Assembly (NCBI RefSeq): GCF_002163855.1
Contig: NZ_CP019332.1
Span: 1,095,145 to 1,159,144, forward strand
Length of the DNA: 64,000 bases
Direction: 5' to 3'
Source: Winogradskyella sp. PC-19
Lineage (GTDB): Bacteria; Bacteroidota; Bacteroidia; Flavobacteriales; Flavobacteriaceae
This document shows, piece after piece, positions 35,195-43,220 of this stretch. A program made the translations under genes and the position numbers. Below the pieces are notes generated by a model. The model worked only from the letters and a program-made list of their open reading frames with translations, was not told where the DNA came from and ran no database searches. Every line of letters begins with the position of its first letter. Positions within the stretch are counted from its first letter, which is position 1.

Positions 35195-36715
35195 TTATTC
35201 AAAGTCTGGCATGCGTGCATCTTCAGCAAATATGAGTCTCGCAAAACCAACATCGACTGGTGAAGTATCTGTTATTAAGATATTTTTCTGAGAAACACCA
35301 TCATTTGATGTATTCGTAAAAATTATTTCGGCCTCGTTAGGTGTAAAGCGACAATCAAAATCATTAGTTCCTGCTATTTTAGTATCAGAGAGATCGTTAG
35401 TTATAACTGTTGCTCTTTCGTAAGTAAAAATCCTCGAATCTAATTGCCTGTAATTAGGACTTTCAAATCCGGAAACATCGTGCCAGTATAATATAAATTG
35501 ATTGTCTATAGAAATATCTAATCCTCCAGCAGCTCCAGAAACTCCAGATAATACAGTATCTAATACAGTGCCTGAGCTATCAATAGTAAATATTGAAACA
35601 TTATAACCATTGACATCATTCGTTTTTAAAGCAATTATAGATTCGTCTGCACTTATAGAAACTTCTGTAATAAAACTTCCATCTGAAGTTTGATAGATTT
35701 CTTGTAAACCTGTACCATCAACATTAATGCTATATAATCTATCAAAATTAGGATAGATTAGTTGTCCGCCATTTTGCGTCCAAGAAAAGTCTACTTCATT
35801 TAGGTTAAAAGCATTTACAGGTACTTGTGAGGTAATTTGTTGTTTATTAGAACCATCCTTATCCATAATAAAAATGTGAGTCTCTGAACCTGCGTTAGAC
35901 AAAAATGCTATTTTATCTGCAGCTGTATTTTGTCGTGGTCTATAACTATTAATACTAGATGATGTTAAAAATAAGTCATTTCCTAAATCGTCAGTTGAAA
36001 AAATAACATTATTACCATCAATTTCTCTAACTAACACGTGTCTGTTATCTGGAGCCTCTATAGTTTCAAAAACACTAACTTCACTTTGAATAACCTCTTC
36101 ATTAATATTGTCTTTTGCTCCTACTTGCCAGAAATACTTCAGCCCAAATCTTAAACCAGATATATCTACCATTGTATCGTTTACTATTGAAAATGACAGG
36201 ATTTCCTCATCAAAATTATTTCTCAACTCTATTGAGTATGTAATCTCATCTTCATCTGGGTCACTACCTATCCAGACCAAAGTTGTATTTAACTCAACAT
36301 CGATAGCATTATCAGATGGTGTTACTAATATTGGTGTATTTGGAGGTCTATTATTAGCAGTCTCAACATCTAACTCAAAAACAACATTTACAGTTCCGTC
36401 TGAAGTAATTTCAGCAGCTTCAAACGCAGATAAAAAACCATCTAACTCTGCTTGAACTGAATATTGGTCTACCGGTATTTCTTCAATTATAAATTCCCCG
36501 TTTTCGTCTGTAAATACTGTACTAGAGTTTGGATTTGTAGAGATTTTAACATTCTCTAAAGGAGTATTAGTACCATTAGTTACCACTATACCTGTTAATG
36601 TTCCTTTTTCAAAATCGCTTATGGCGTCTTCGCTACAACTATAAAGAATTACAGCCACGCACATTACAATTGTATACTTAACATACCTCGTGATATTCTT
36701 CATATTAGTTTTCAT
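35195..36715 (-). CDS. Surface-type lipoprotein with CarboxypepD_reg, FN3-like and TolB-like propeller domains
   Basis: A 506-aa lipoprotein, last gene of the curli locus. Signal and lipobox ILYSC (about Cys27), followed by SEDAISDFEKG, which resembles the acidic lipoprotein export signal that sends Bacteroidota lipoproteins to the cell surface (inference). Domains: CarboxypepD_reg-like (about 37-115; GTLTGIVVTNG, VFTDENGEFIIEEIPV), an FN3-like module (about 120-215; PSDNAIDVELNTTLVWIG) and a WD40/PD40 TolB-like propeller (about 225-490; THIFIMDKDGSNKQQIT, YSINVDGTGLQEIY). The ATG overlaps the csgG stop by 11 bp, so it is tightly coupled. It may be a new fibre-anchoring or capping part. Confidence 0.8.
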   Translation of the reverse strand: MKTNMKNITRYVKYTIVMCVAVILYSCSEDAISDFEKGTLTGIVVTNGTNTPLENVKISTNPNSSTVFTDENGEFIIEEIPVDQYSVQAELDGFLSAFEAAEITSDGTVNVVFELDVETANNRPPNTPILVTPSDNAIDVELNTTLVWIGSDPDEDEITYSIELRNNFDEEILSFSIVNDTMVDISGLRFGLKYFWQVGAKDNINEEVIQSEVSVFETIEAPDNRHVLVREIDGNNVIFSTDDLGNDLFLTSSSINSYRPRQNTAADKIAFLSNAGSETHIFIMDKDGSNKQQITSQVPVNAFNLNEVDFSWTQNGGQLIYPNFDRLYSINVDGTGLQEIYQTSDGSFITEVSISADESIIALKTNDVNGYNVSIFTIDSSGTVLDTVLSGVSGAAGGLDISIDNQFILYWHDVSGFESPNYRQLDSRIFTYERATVITNDLSDTKIAGTNDFDCRFTPNEAEIIFTNTSNDGVSQKNILITDTSPVDVGFARLIFAEDARMPDFE

Positions 36716-38279
36716 TATTTTTTTTAGTTTCTTTCTGTGATTTCTTATTCGCTTTTCTAAGATTTTTTAACTTTTTGCGATCTTCTTTTTCAGCAGCTTT
36801 CATTTCGTCTTCAGCAGTTTTACCAAAGTTTCTTTGGCTTTCTATGTTAGAGTCTCTTAGTATTTTTAGCTCTTTCTCCTTGAGTCTTCTTAACTCTCGT
36901 TCTCTTGTACCTTCATATTTAGGTGGATTTAGATAAAAATTTAGTCCTAATCCAAATCTGTAATAAAAGTCATCTCTTTTTCCACTAATTACACCATCTA
37001 CCTCGTCACTAAATGTTATGTTGTGCTCACCAAATATATTAATACCTAGCTTATCAGAAAGCATATATTCTAATCCTAAACCATATTGAAACTTTAAATC
37101 GATTTCTGATAAATCATTTCTACCGTTAGCTCCAAATCCGGAATAAATAAATGGCGTTAAATTATCATAGGGTAAAATTGTAAACTCAGCATTAAAATCT
37201 AAGGATGTAAATGATTCATCTAAGAAACCTTCATTTCTTAAGTTAAACTGATTTAAAGAAGTATTAATATTAAGAAATGGCATGAGGTATCTTTTGTAAC
37301 CAACACGGCCAAAGATTTCCGGCCTTGGGTTAGGTAAATCACCATCTATTATACTTGTTCCTGCAGCAATGTTTACTACAGACTTTCCTCTTCTGTCTCT
37401 ATACAGTCTTTCGTTAAGCTTCGTAGTTCTTGCCAAACTTTTTTCTTCGTAATAATCTTTTAATAAAGCATTAACCTGATTCTCATCGTTATTTTTTGGA
37501 GACCAAAGCTTATCTGAAATACCTTCAATCACCAACGAATGTACTGCTTTCTCAATGGCTTCTGTTACTGCTAATTGTATTGGCTCGTTGCGAGTAAATC
37601 CAGTTTCAGCTTCTAATAATCTTTGAAAGCTTACAAATCTGAAATAATTTGCATCCAATGCTTGAGACAAAATTGTTTTTGAAACATATACTGTTTTTAA
37701 AATTTCTCCCGTTGAAGTAGATACAGCTCTTAAATATATAGTAACTCTGTCTTGTCTATATTTTGTTGAGCCACCAATACCAAAATATCGAGCACCAATA
37801 CCACCTGTTATGGTGTTAGTATCGTAAGAGACTATTCCTCCTTCTAATAGAATTCCTGCAAATAATAGAGGTCGTAATCGCTCTGGTGTAGTTCCGTTTA
37901 CTTGAGCATATTCATCACGAGTAGACTTAATGATTTGTCTTTCATTAAGAAGGTTACTTAAATTCTCTCTTTCTGTTGCTACAAACCATTTAGAATCCTC
38001 TAGTGCTTTTAATAAAATTGATGTTGAGCCTTGTGTTACAGCAGTACTGAATGTACTACCATTTTCTGTAGGCTTAAACTGTCCTGTTTGGTCTCTAAAA
38101 TTATAGACACCAACTACAACAGGCTGCTGTGGCTCAGGTAAAGTAGATAACAATTTACTTACTCTAGTGTCTTCTCCTAAGCGAGCAATCTCCTCAGTTA
38201 CAGGCTGATTAAAGTAAGTACCACAACTAAATATAAATATCATTGAAAACAACGATATATATAATTTACAATTTTTCAT
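36705..38279 (-). CDS. csgG: CsgG/HfaB curli secretion channel with C-terminal beta-barrel extension
   Basis: Outer-membrane lipoprotein that forms the nonameric curli export pore. The lipobox IFSCG lies at about 17-21. The CsgG core (about 45-270) includes VVVGVYNFRDQTGQFKP, STAVTQGSTSILLKALEDS, FVATERENLSNLLNERQII, YFGIGGSTKYRQDRVTIYLRAV (in part) and STSTGEILKTVYVSKTI. After about 295 comes a second region of beta-strands (SVVNIAAGTSII ... DDFYYRFGLGLNFYLN) that looks like a small outer-membrane barrel, and then a highly charged helical tail (about 465-524). Length 524 aa, about twice E. coli CsgG (277 aa). Confidence 0.92.
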   Translation of the reverse strand: MKNCKLYISLFSMIFIFSCGTYFNQPVTEEIARLGEDTRVSKLLSTLPEPQQPVVVGVYNFRDQTGQFKPTENGSTFSTAVTQGSTSILLKALEDSKWFVATERENLSNLLNERQIIKSTRDEYAQVNGTTPERLRPLLFAGILLEGGIVSYDTNTITGGIGARYFGIGGSTKYRQDRVTIYLRAVSTSTGEILKTVYVSKTILSQALDANYFRFVSFQRLLEAETGFTRNEPIQLAVTEAIEKAVHSLVIEGISDKLWSPKNNDENQVNALLKDYYEEKSLARTTKLNERLYRDRRGKSVVNIAAGTSIIDGDLPNPRPEIFGRVGYKRYLMPFLNINTSLNQFNLRNEGFLDESFTSLDFNAEFTILPYDNLTPFIYSGFGANGRNDLSEIDLKFQYGLGLEYMLSDKLGINIFGEHNITFSDEVDGVISGKRDDFYYRFGLGLNFYLNPPKYEGTRERELRRLKEKELKILRDSNIESQRNFGKTAEDEMKAAEKEDRKKLKNLRKANKKSQKETKKNNEN

Positions 38280-38304
38280 AGGTTTGGTCTAGTAAATATT
38301 AGGG

Positions 38305-38730
38305 TTAGTTGCCTCCACCAGGAATAACAACTTGAGTTTGGTCTCCGTTATTAGTATCTAAAATATCAATAACTAGCCCTTCTGTAGATTCGAAAATTTC
38401 AACAACCAAGGAACCAAATGAAAACGTCCCTGGAGCTAATTGCCCATCATCTCCAAATTGTTGACTAAATAACGATCTAGATATTTGATTTAACAATTGG
38501 TTATTAAGATTCTGACTAAAACGCTCAAGCTCGCTTTGTTGTTGATTCCTTGTTTCTTCGTTTGGGTCTGTAAAGGAATTCTGTGCTTGGGCACTTTGTA
38601 ATAAAAATTGGTAATTAAAGGTATCACCACCAAAAAAAGGATTTACTGCGCGGTAAACAAATTGTTGTGAGTAACTATTTTGGATAGAAAAACCACCTAT
38701 AAAACAAGCGATTAACAGTATTTTTTTCAT
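38305..38730 (-). CDS. csgF: Curli assembly protein CsgF
   Basis: A 141-aa protein with signal peptide (about 1-21). The mature N-terminus QQFVYRAVNPFFGGDTFNYQFLLQSAQAQN is the conserved CsgF segment that inserts into the CsgG pore (FVYRAVNPFFGG is the diagnostic part). CsgF tethers the nucleator to the cell surface. It is 14 bp after csgE and 25 bp before csgG. Confidence 0.93.
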   Translation of the reverse strand: MKKILLIACFIGGFSIQNSYSQQFVYRAVNPFFGGDTFNYQFLLQSAQAQNSFTDPNEETRNQQQSELERFSQNLNNQLLNQISRSLFSQQFGDDGQLAPGTFSFGSLVVEIFESTEGLVIDILDTNNGDQTQVVIPGGGN

Positions 38731-38744
38731 AATGATGTTATTAG

Positions 38745-39485
38745 TTAGTATTGTTTAATATAATTTTTTTGACGCTCCAAAATAGTAAAATATTTTGAAA
38801 CATTTTCTATGGCTATTGCTGTCTGCTGTTTAATATAATCTCTTTTGGGTTGGGTGAAAAATTTATGTACTAATTTATCACCAACACTAATTTCCATAAT
38901 TGTACTTCTACCAAAACTAAATTGCTCAACAATTTTTACAACTTCTTTACCATTTATTCCTTTTAACCTATAAGCTGAATAAAACTCGACATAAAAATCT
39001 CGACCCGGTTTTGTTTTTGTGTTTTCTGTAACCAAACCTCTTAATCCAATGTAATCATTTTTTTTGTTAGATTTAGTTGAAGAATTATCATTTTCGTCAT
39101 CATTTAATAAAACGCGCCGATCTTTTGCAACTAACTTATTTTCTGAATCAAAAACTAGTATTACGGCGGTAATCTTGTCCTTCGTATTTGGATTAATACT
39201 CACTTCTTCTAATGTTATCTTTTCATTAGGCTTCAAAACAAAACGCTTAGATTTTTCAGCTTTAAGAACATCTCCTGTTTGGAAATTCTTTCTATAGATA
39301 AACATTTGGTATCTTAAACTTTTAATAAGGTCTGTTTTACTGGAAACAGTTCCCATAATGCCTAATAATTCTGAAACATTTTTTGTTTCAATTTTTGCTA
39401 TGATTTCTCTATTTGTTTCTTGAGATATGGCACTGATATTATATAAGAAAGAAAGAAAGAAAAATATGTACTTGGTTATTTTCAA
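38745..39485 (-). CDS. csgE: CsgE-type curli adaptor with N-terminal CsgH-like domain
   Basis: A 246-aa protein with signal peptide (about 1-21). The C-terminal half (about 145-240) is CsgE-like: LRGLVTENTKTKPGRDFYVE, IVEQFSFGRSTIMEISVGDK, VHKFFTQPKRDYIKQQT. CsgE caps the CsgG pore and brings substrates. The N-terminal half (about 26-125; AKIETKNVSELLGIMGTVSS, LRYQMFIYRKNFQTGD, SKRFVLKPNEKITLEEVSIN) has the beta-sandwich pattern of CsgH, the periplasmic chaperone that stops early amyloid formation. A fusion of CsgH- and CsgE-like parts in one protein is inferred; the CsgE part is firm, the CsgH part is less so. Confidence 0.82.
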   Translation of the reverse strand: MKITKYIFFFLSFLYNISAISQETNREIIAKIETKNVSELLGIMGTVSSKTDLIKSLRYQMFIYRKNFQTGDVLKAEKSKRFVLKPNEKITLEEVSINPNTKDKITAVILVFDSENKLVAKDRRVLLNDDENDNSSTKSNKKNDYIGLRGLVTENTKTKPGRDFYVEFYSAYRLKGINGKEVVKIVEQFSFGRSTIMEISVGDKLVHKFFTQPKRDYIKQQTAIAIENVSKYFTILERQKNYIKQY

Positions 39486-39505
39486 AACCTGTAATTTTGG
39501 TAGAG

Positions 39506-40039
39506 TTAGAAACTACGAATAATTAAGGTCTGATTATTTCCGGTGATTCGGAATGAGAGATTTTCCGTTAAACTATTTGTCCCAAACTTCTCGAAACGTA
39601 AATTATTTCCGTTTTGTAAAACTTGGAGTGATGAGTTACTTACATTACCAAAAGAGAAATTAGTTATAGCATTATCATTTCCATTTTGTATGAGACGTTC
39701 TGTAGTTTGAAGAATAGAATTACTACTTTTTATTGTATTTCTGTCACCTATTTGTATGTACTCAAGACTAGAATTAGCTGAATTTGTTTGTGAAACAGCT
39801 ATATTACTATCACCTATTTGATTAATGACCACGATATTTCTATCACCTATATTTGTATTTGATTGTCTTCTTTGAATTGCCTCAACTTGATTTAGTAGAA
39901 GATAGTTTGAAGTAGATTGTTTGAAATTATATATTTCAGAAACACGTTTTGTTTTACTATTATCTGTTTCAGTCTTATCTTGAGACAACACATAAGATGG
40001 TAATAAGCAAAATATCATAAGGAATATTAAGTGTCTCAT
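39506..40039 (-). CDS. csgB: Curlin-repeat protein, minor subunit/nucleator-like (CsgB-like)
   Basis: A 177-aa protein with signal peptide (about 1-19). It contains irregular curlin repeats: NIGDRNIVVINQIGDSNIAV, SLEYIQIGDRNTIKSS, RLIQNGNDNAITNFS, SLQVLQNGNNLRFEKFG, with the Q-x-G-x-x-N pattern. The last part (SLTENLSFRITGNNQTLII) departs from the repeat and may bind the cell surface, as the last repeat of CsgB does. Nucleation role inferred. It follows the major subunit and an intervening hairpin. Confidence 0.8.
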   Translation of the reverse strand: MRHLIFLMIFCLLPSYVLSQDKTETDNSKTKRVSEIYNFKQSTSNYLLLNQVEAIQRRQSNTNIGDRNIVVINQIGDSNIAVSQTNSANSSLEYIQIGDRNTIKSSNSILQTTERLIQNGNDNAITNFSFGNVSNSSLQVLQNGNNLRFEKFGTNSLTENLSFRITGNNQTLIIRSF

Positions 40040-40073
40040 TCTTTTTTGTTTATTTTTATTTAAATATAAACAA

Positions 40074-40101
40074 AAGAAAGGAGATTATACTCTCCTTTCT
40101 T
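40074..40101 (-). terminator. Hairpin between major curlin gene and the rest of the operon
   Basis: Perfect 10-bp arms AAGAAAGGAG and CTCCTTTCTT with an 8-nt loop. On the minus strand it is followed by TTTGTTTATA, a partial T tract. It could be a leaky terminator or an mRNA stabiliser that keeps fibre-subunit mRNA in excess. Confidence 0.65.
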
Positions 40102-40175
40102 CTGTTTTTGAAGATATTGTTGTCTTTTAAAAGGATAACATTATCTAAAAAATTATACCTAATTAATTGTTATAA

Positions 40176-41372
40176 TTAGTTAGACTGTAATGTAAATGCA
40201 GTATTTGATACACCAGTTTGTCTGATGATGCTAGAATGGAATTCTCCCATTTGAGCAACTCGTGCATAGTTAGCATCTCCTCTTTGTCTTACAAAACTAC
40301 CGTTTAAGAAACCATTTTGCATAGATAATACACCGTTAAAATCACCTCTTTGTAATACATCAGAAGAGTTAGCCTCACCTATTTGTAAGTTGTTAGAAGA
40401 GTTATTATCACCACGTTGTACTGTTAATGCCCAGTTATCTACACCTTCTTGGCCTTGACCACTTTGGTTGTTATCACCTTTTTGGTCAGCGTCAGCAGTG
40501 TTAAAAGCACCTAATTGTAATTGTAAAGCATCGTTCCCATTACCATCTTGAAGAACATCAGCATCATTCATGAAACCTTCTTGGTCTTGAGTTGAAACGT
40601 TACCGTTACCATATTGTGATGTCAATGCATTATTTGCAACTATAGATTGGGTTTGAGTAGTTGTGTTACCGTTACCTTGAGAAAGATTACCAGCATAGTT
40701 ATCATCACCAGCCTGCGTTTGTGTAGAAACATTGTCGTTTCCAAATTGGAATGACTCAGCAGTGTTAAAAGCACCATCTTGGTCTTGTGTAGCACTATTA
40801 CGGTTTCCTACTTGCCATACATCTCCGTAATTACCAGGACCTCTTTGGTTTTGGTCAGAAGCATTACGGTTACCTTGTTGTGTAGACCATGCAAAATTAC
40901 CTGTAGCCATATTACTACCTGTACTTTGATCTTGTACAGCATCATTACCATTACCATACTGTTCTACAATAGCAGTATTGTTATCGTAACGTTGCTTTTG
41001 GTAAGAATCATTTCTGTCACCTATTTGCTCAACAGTAGCACTGTTAAACTCAGCCCAACCAACACCTTGATCAATTTCAGCGTCATTTCTAACACCATCT
41101 TGGAAAACATCAGCAAAGTTAAAATCGCCGTCTTGTTTTACAGTAGATCTGTTTTTTGTACCTTCTTGTAAAACAAAAGTAAGATTTCCAACTCCTCCTA
41201 GTGGATTCATTTTACCATCTTGTGTAACTTTAGATTTGTTCTCATCTCCGAATTGAGCAACATAAGCTTCGTTACCAACACCATCTTGGTCAGTATTACT
41301 TTTGTTACCCTGAGCAAGAGAAACTCCTCCGCACAATAATAATGCCGCAGCACCTAATACATAATTTTTCAT
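40176..41372 (-). CDS. csgA: Curlin-repeat amyloid fibre protein, major subunit (CsgA-like)
   Basis: A 398-aa protein with signal peptide (about 1-21) and then about 33 half-repeats of 11 residues covering the whole mature chain. The pattern is xxxVxQxGxxN, for example EAYVAQFGDEN, FADVFQDGVRN, YGDVWQVGNRN, TAESFQFGNDN and GSFVRQRGDAN. Alternating Q and N at fixed positions build the stacked beta-solenoid of curli amyloid. E. coli CsgA has five 22-residue repeats; this one has about sixteen. First gene of the operon, with a 740-bp upstream region. CsgA rather than CsgB was chosen because of repeat regularity. Confidence 0.93.
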   Translation of the reverse strand: MKNYVLGAAALLLCGGVSLAQGNKSNTDQDGVGNEAYVAQFGDENKSKVTQDGKMNPLGGVGNLTFVLQEGTKNRSTVKQDGDFNFADVFQDGVRNDAEIDQGVGWAEFNSATVEQIGDRNDSYQKQRYDNNTAIVEQYGNGNDAVQDQSTGSNMATGNFAWSTQQGNRNASDQNQRGPGNYGDVWQVGNRNSATQDQDGAFNTAESFQFGNDNVSTQTQAGDDNYAGNLSQGNGNTTTQTQSIVANNALTSQYGNGNVSTQDQEGFMNDADVLQDGNGNDALQLQLGAFNTADADQKGDNNQSGQGQEGVDNWALTVQRGDNNSSNNLQIGEANSSDVLQRGDFNGVLSMQNGFLNGSFVRQRGDANYARVAQMGEFHSSIIRQTGVSNTAFTLQSN

Positions 41373-41433
41373 AATTTTTAATTTAATGGATTATTTAATT
41401 AATTTTTAATATTCGTCATAATAACTAAAATGC

Positions 41434-41445
41434 AAAAGCGCTTTT
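41434..41445. promoter_or_regulatory. Palindrome upstream of csgA
   Basis: AAAAGCGCTTTT is a perfect 12-bp palindrome 62 bp before the csgA start. A possible operator for the curli locus; no regulator gene (no csgD) lies beside it. Confidence 0.3.
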
Positions 41446-42076
41446 AATCAATATGATTTTCTGACTCATTCATTAAGAATGAAATATTTTACAAATAGTG
41501 ATGGCTAACCAAAAATATTTACATTAAAAATTTTAATGTTTAACCATAACTATTAATTAATAATTATTGCTTCATTTTTTTCAAAATGAAAATATTTTTT
41601 GGGGGAAGGGATTTATTGGAAAGATGTGTAAAATTTAAATCTTAGCCAATGGATTTATTAATAGCTTTTTTTGTGTCTATTATTTAACAATAAACAACAT
41701 TACAAATCTAGCTTATAATATTTAAAGTAAAAAAGTAGATAAACGAGTATTTATAGTTTTTCATCGAAAAGTGCAAAATACATGCATTATTCTCAAAAAA
41801 AAAAGTCTTGAAGACACATATTTTAGGAAATCATTAAATTAATGTATTAATTACGTAAACACTACATAACCAGTAAGTTTAGGTAAAATCTTACACCAAG
41901 TCCAATTATAAGTTAAAAGCATTACAGTTATAATTAAGCGATTTAATATTAACTACTAATTCTACATTTTAGAAGCAAAAAATTATAATTAAAAAAGTGA
42001 TATGCCACTTCTAGTGAGAATTTCATAAAAACAACCAGACACTCACAATTTATTATTACAAAAGTTAAAAAAAAAT

Positions 42077-42084
42077 TATATTTG
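42077..42084 (+). promoter_or_regulatory. Candidate -7 promoter element of glnA (TATATTTG)
   Basis: Exact match 28 bp before the glutamine synthetase ATG. Confidence 0.5.
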
Positions 42085-42112
42085 ATCTTTCGTAAATTTA
42101 ACACAACACAAA

Positions 42113-43126
42113 ATGAGCAAATCCAAGTTAGAGTACATTTGGTTAGATGGTTACAAACCAACACAAAACATGAGAAGTAAAACTAAAGTTGAAGAAGACT
42201 TTAGTGGAAAACTTGAAGATTGTCCTGTTTGGTCTTTTGATGGATCGTCAACAAAACAAGCCGAAGGTGGATCTTCTGATTGTTTATTAAAACCAGTAGC
42301 AATCTATCCTGATCCAGCAAGAGATAACGGATATTTAGTAATGACTGAAGTTTTAAATGCAGATGGAACTCCGCATGAATCAAACGGCCGTGCTACAATT
42401 GACGACGATGACAACGACTTCTGGTTCGGTTTTGAGCAAGAATACTTTATAATGGATAAAGATACGCAGTTACCACTTGGTTTTCCAATTGGTGGTTATC
42501 CAGGACCTCAAGGTATGTATTATTGTTCTGTTGGTGGAAGAAATACTCATGGTAGAGATTTTGTAGAAGAACATGCAGATTTATGTATTGCAGCGGGTCT
42601 TAACTTTGAAGGCATAAATCAAGAAGTTGCTTCTGGTCAGTGGGAATATCAATTATTTGCTAAAGGCGCAAAAAAAGCAGGTGATGAAATTTGGGTTTCA
42701 CGTTATTTACTAGATAGACTCACTGAACAATATGGGTATTACATAGAGTACCACCCAAAACCTGTAAAAGGAGATTGGAATGGTTCTGGTATGCACGCAA
42801 ATTTCTCAAATACGACATTAAGAACTTGCGGTTCTCAAGAAACTTATGAGAAAATATGTGAAGCATTTAGACCAGTTGTTAAAGAACATATGGCTGTTTA
42901 CGGAGAGTTTAACGATGAGCGTTTAACTGGATTACATGAAACAGCTCACGTTGATGACTTTTCTTATGGTATTTCTGATAGAGGAGCTTCAATTAGAATT
43001 CCAATAATTACTGTAGAAAAAGGTTGGAAAGGCTGGTTAGAAGATCGTCGACCAGCTTCTAATGGCGACCCTTATAAAATTGCAGGTCGTATTATAAAAA
43101 CTGTAAAATCAGCAGACATTTCTTAA
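42113..43126 (+). CDS. glnA: Glutamine synthetase type II (eukaryote-like)
   Basis: Makes glutamine from glutamate, ammonia and ATP. The 337-aa length matches GSII (not the 450-aa GSI or 720-aa GSIII). Motifs: LEYIWLDGYKPTQNMRSKTK (about 6-25), VWSFDGSSTKQAEGGSSD (about 39-56), FGFEQEYFIMD with metal-binding glutamates, GDWNGSGMHANFSNT, and DRGASIRIPIIT. Single gene with promoter and strong terminator. No GlnB gene or adenylylation system is nearby. Confidence 0.94.
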   Translation: MSKSKLEYIWLDGYKPTQNMRSKTKVEEDFSGKLEDCPVWSFDGSSTKQAEGGSSDCLLKPVAIYPDPARDNGYLVMTEVLNADGTPHESNGRATIDDDDNDFWFGFEQEYFIMDKDTQLPLGFPIGGYPGPQGMYYCSVGGRNTHGRDFVEEHADLCIAAGLNFEGINQEVASGQWEYQLFAKGAKKAGDEIWVSRYLLDRLTEQYGYYIEYHPKPVKGDWNGSGMHANFSNTTLRTCGSQETYEKICEAFRPVVKEHMAVYGEFNDERLTGLHETAHVDDFSYGISDRGASIRIPIITVEKGWKGWLEDRRPASNGDPYKIAGRIIKTVKSADIS

Positions 43127-43142
43127 ATAATCTTATATAAAT

Positions 43143-43174
43143 AAAAAAGCGACTCAAAATTGAGTCGCTTTTTT
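43143..43174 (+). terminator. Intrinsic terminator of glnA
   Basis: Perfect 14-bp arms AAAAAAGCGACTCA and TGAGTCGCTTTTTT with an AAAT loop. Confidence 0.92.
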
Positions 43175-43179
43175 ATTTA

Positions 43180-43187
43180 TATATTTG
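43180..43187 (+). promoter_or_regulatory. Candidate -7 promoter element (TATATTTG)
   Basis: Exact match 33 bp before the OmpA/TSP3 gene, right after the glnA terminator. Confidence 0.5.
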
Positions 43188-43220
43188 AGCCTATTATTCA
43201 AAATAACTAATGTTTAAATT

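Larger units (their letters stand above)
41373..42112. other. 740-bp intergenic region between csgA and glnA
   Basis: No believable open frame. It contains a 12-bp palindrome AAAAGCGCTTTT (41434-41445) 62 bp before csgA, a minus-strand TAnnTTTG-type element at 41703-41710 (plus CAAATCTA) that could start the curli transcript with a leader of about 330 nt, and the glnA -7 element (42077-42084). The rest is A+T-rich sequence with no recognised element. Confidence 0.5.

Noticed and set aside
40176-41372. Regularly spaced repeats suggesting a CRISPR array
   Set aside because: Repeats are 33-bp coding units of degenerate sequence in one open frame with curlin signature; there are no conserved direct repeats with unique spacers.
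41949-42164. 71-codon minus-strand frame overlapping the glnA start
   Set aside because: It overlaps the glnA promoter and first codons and has no recognisable domain.
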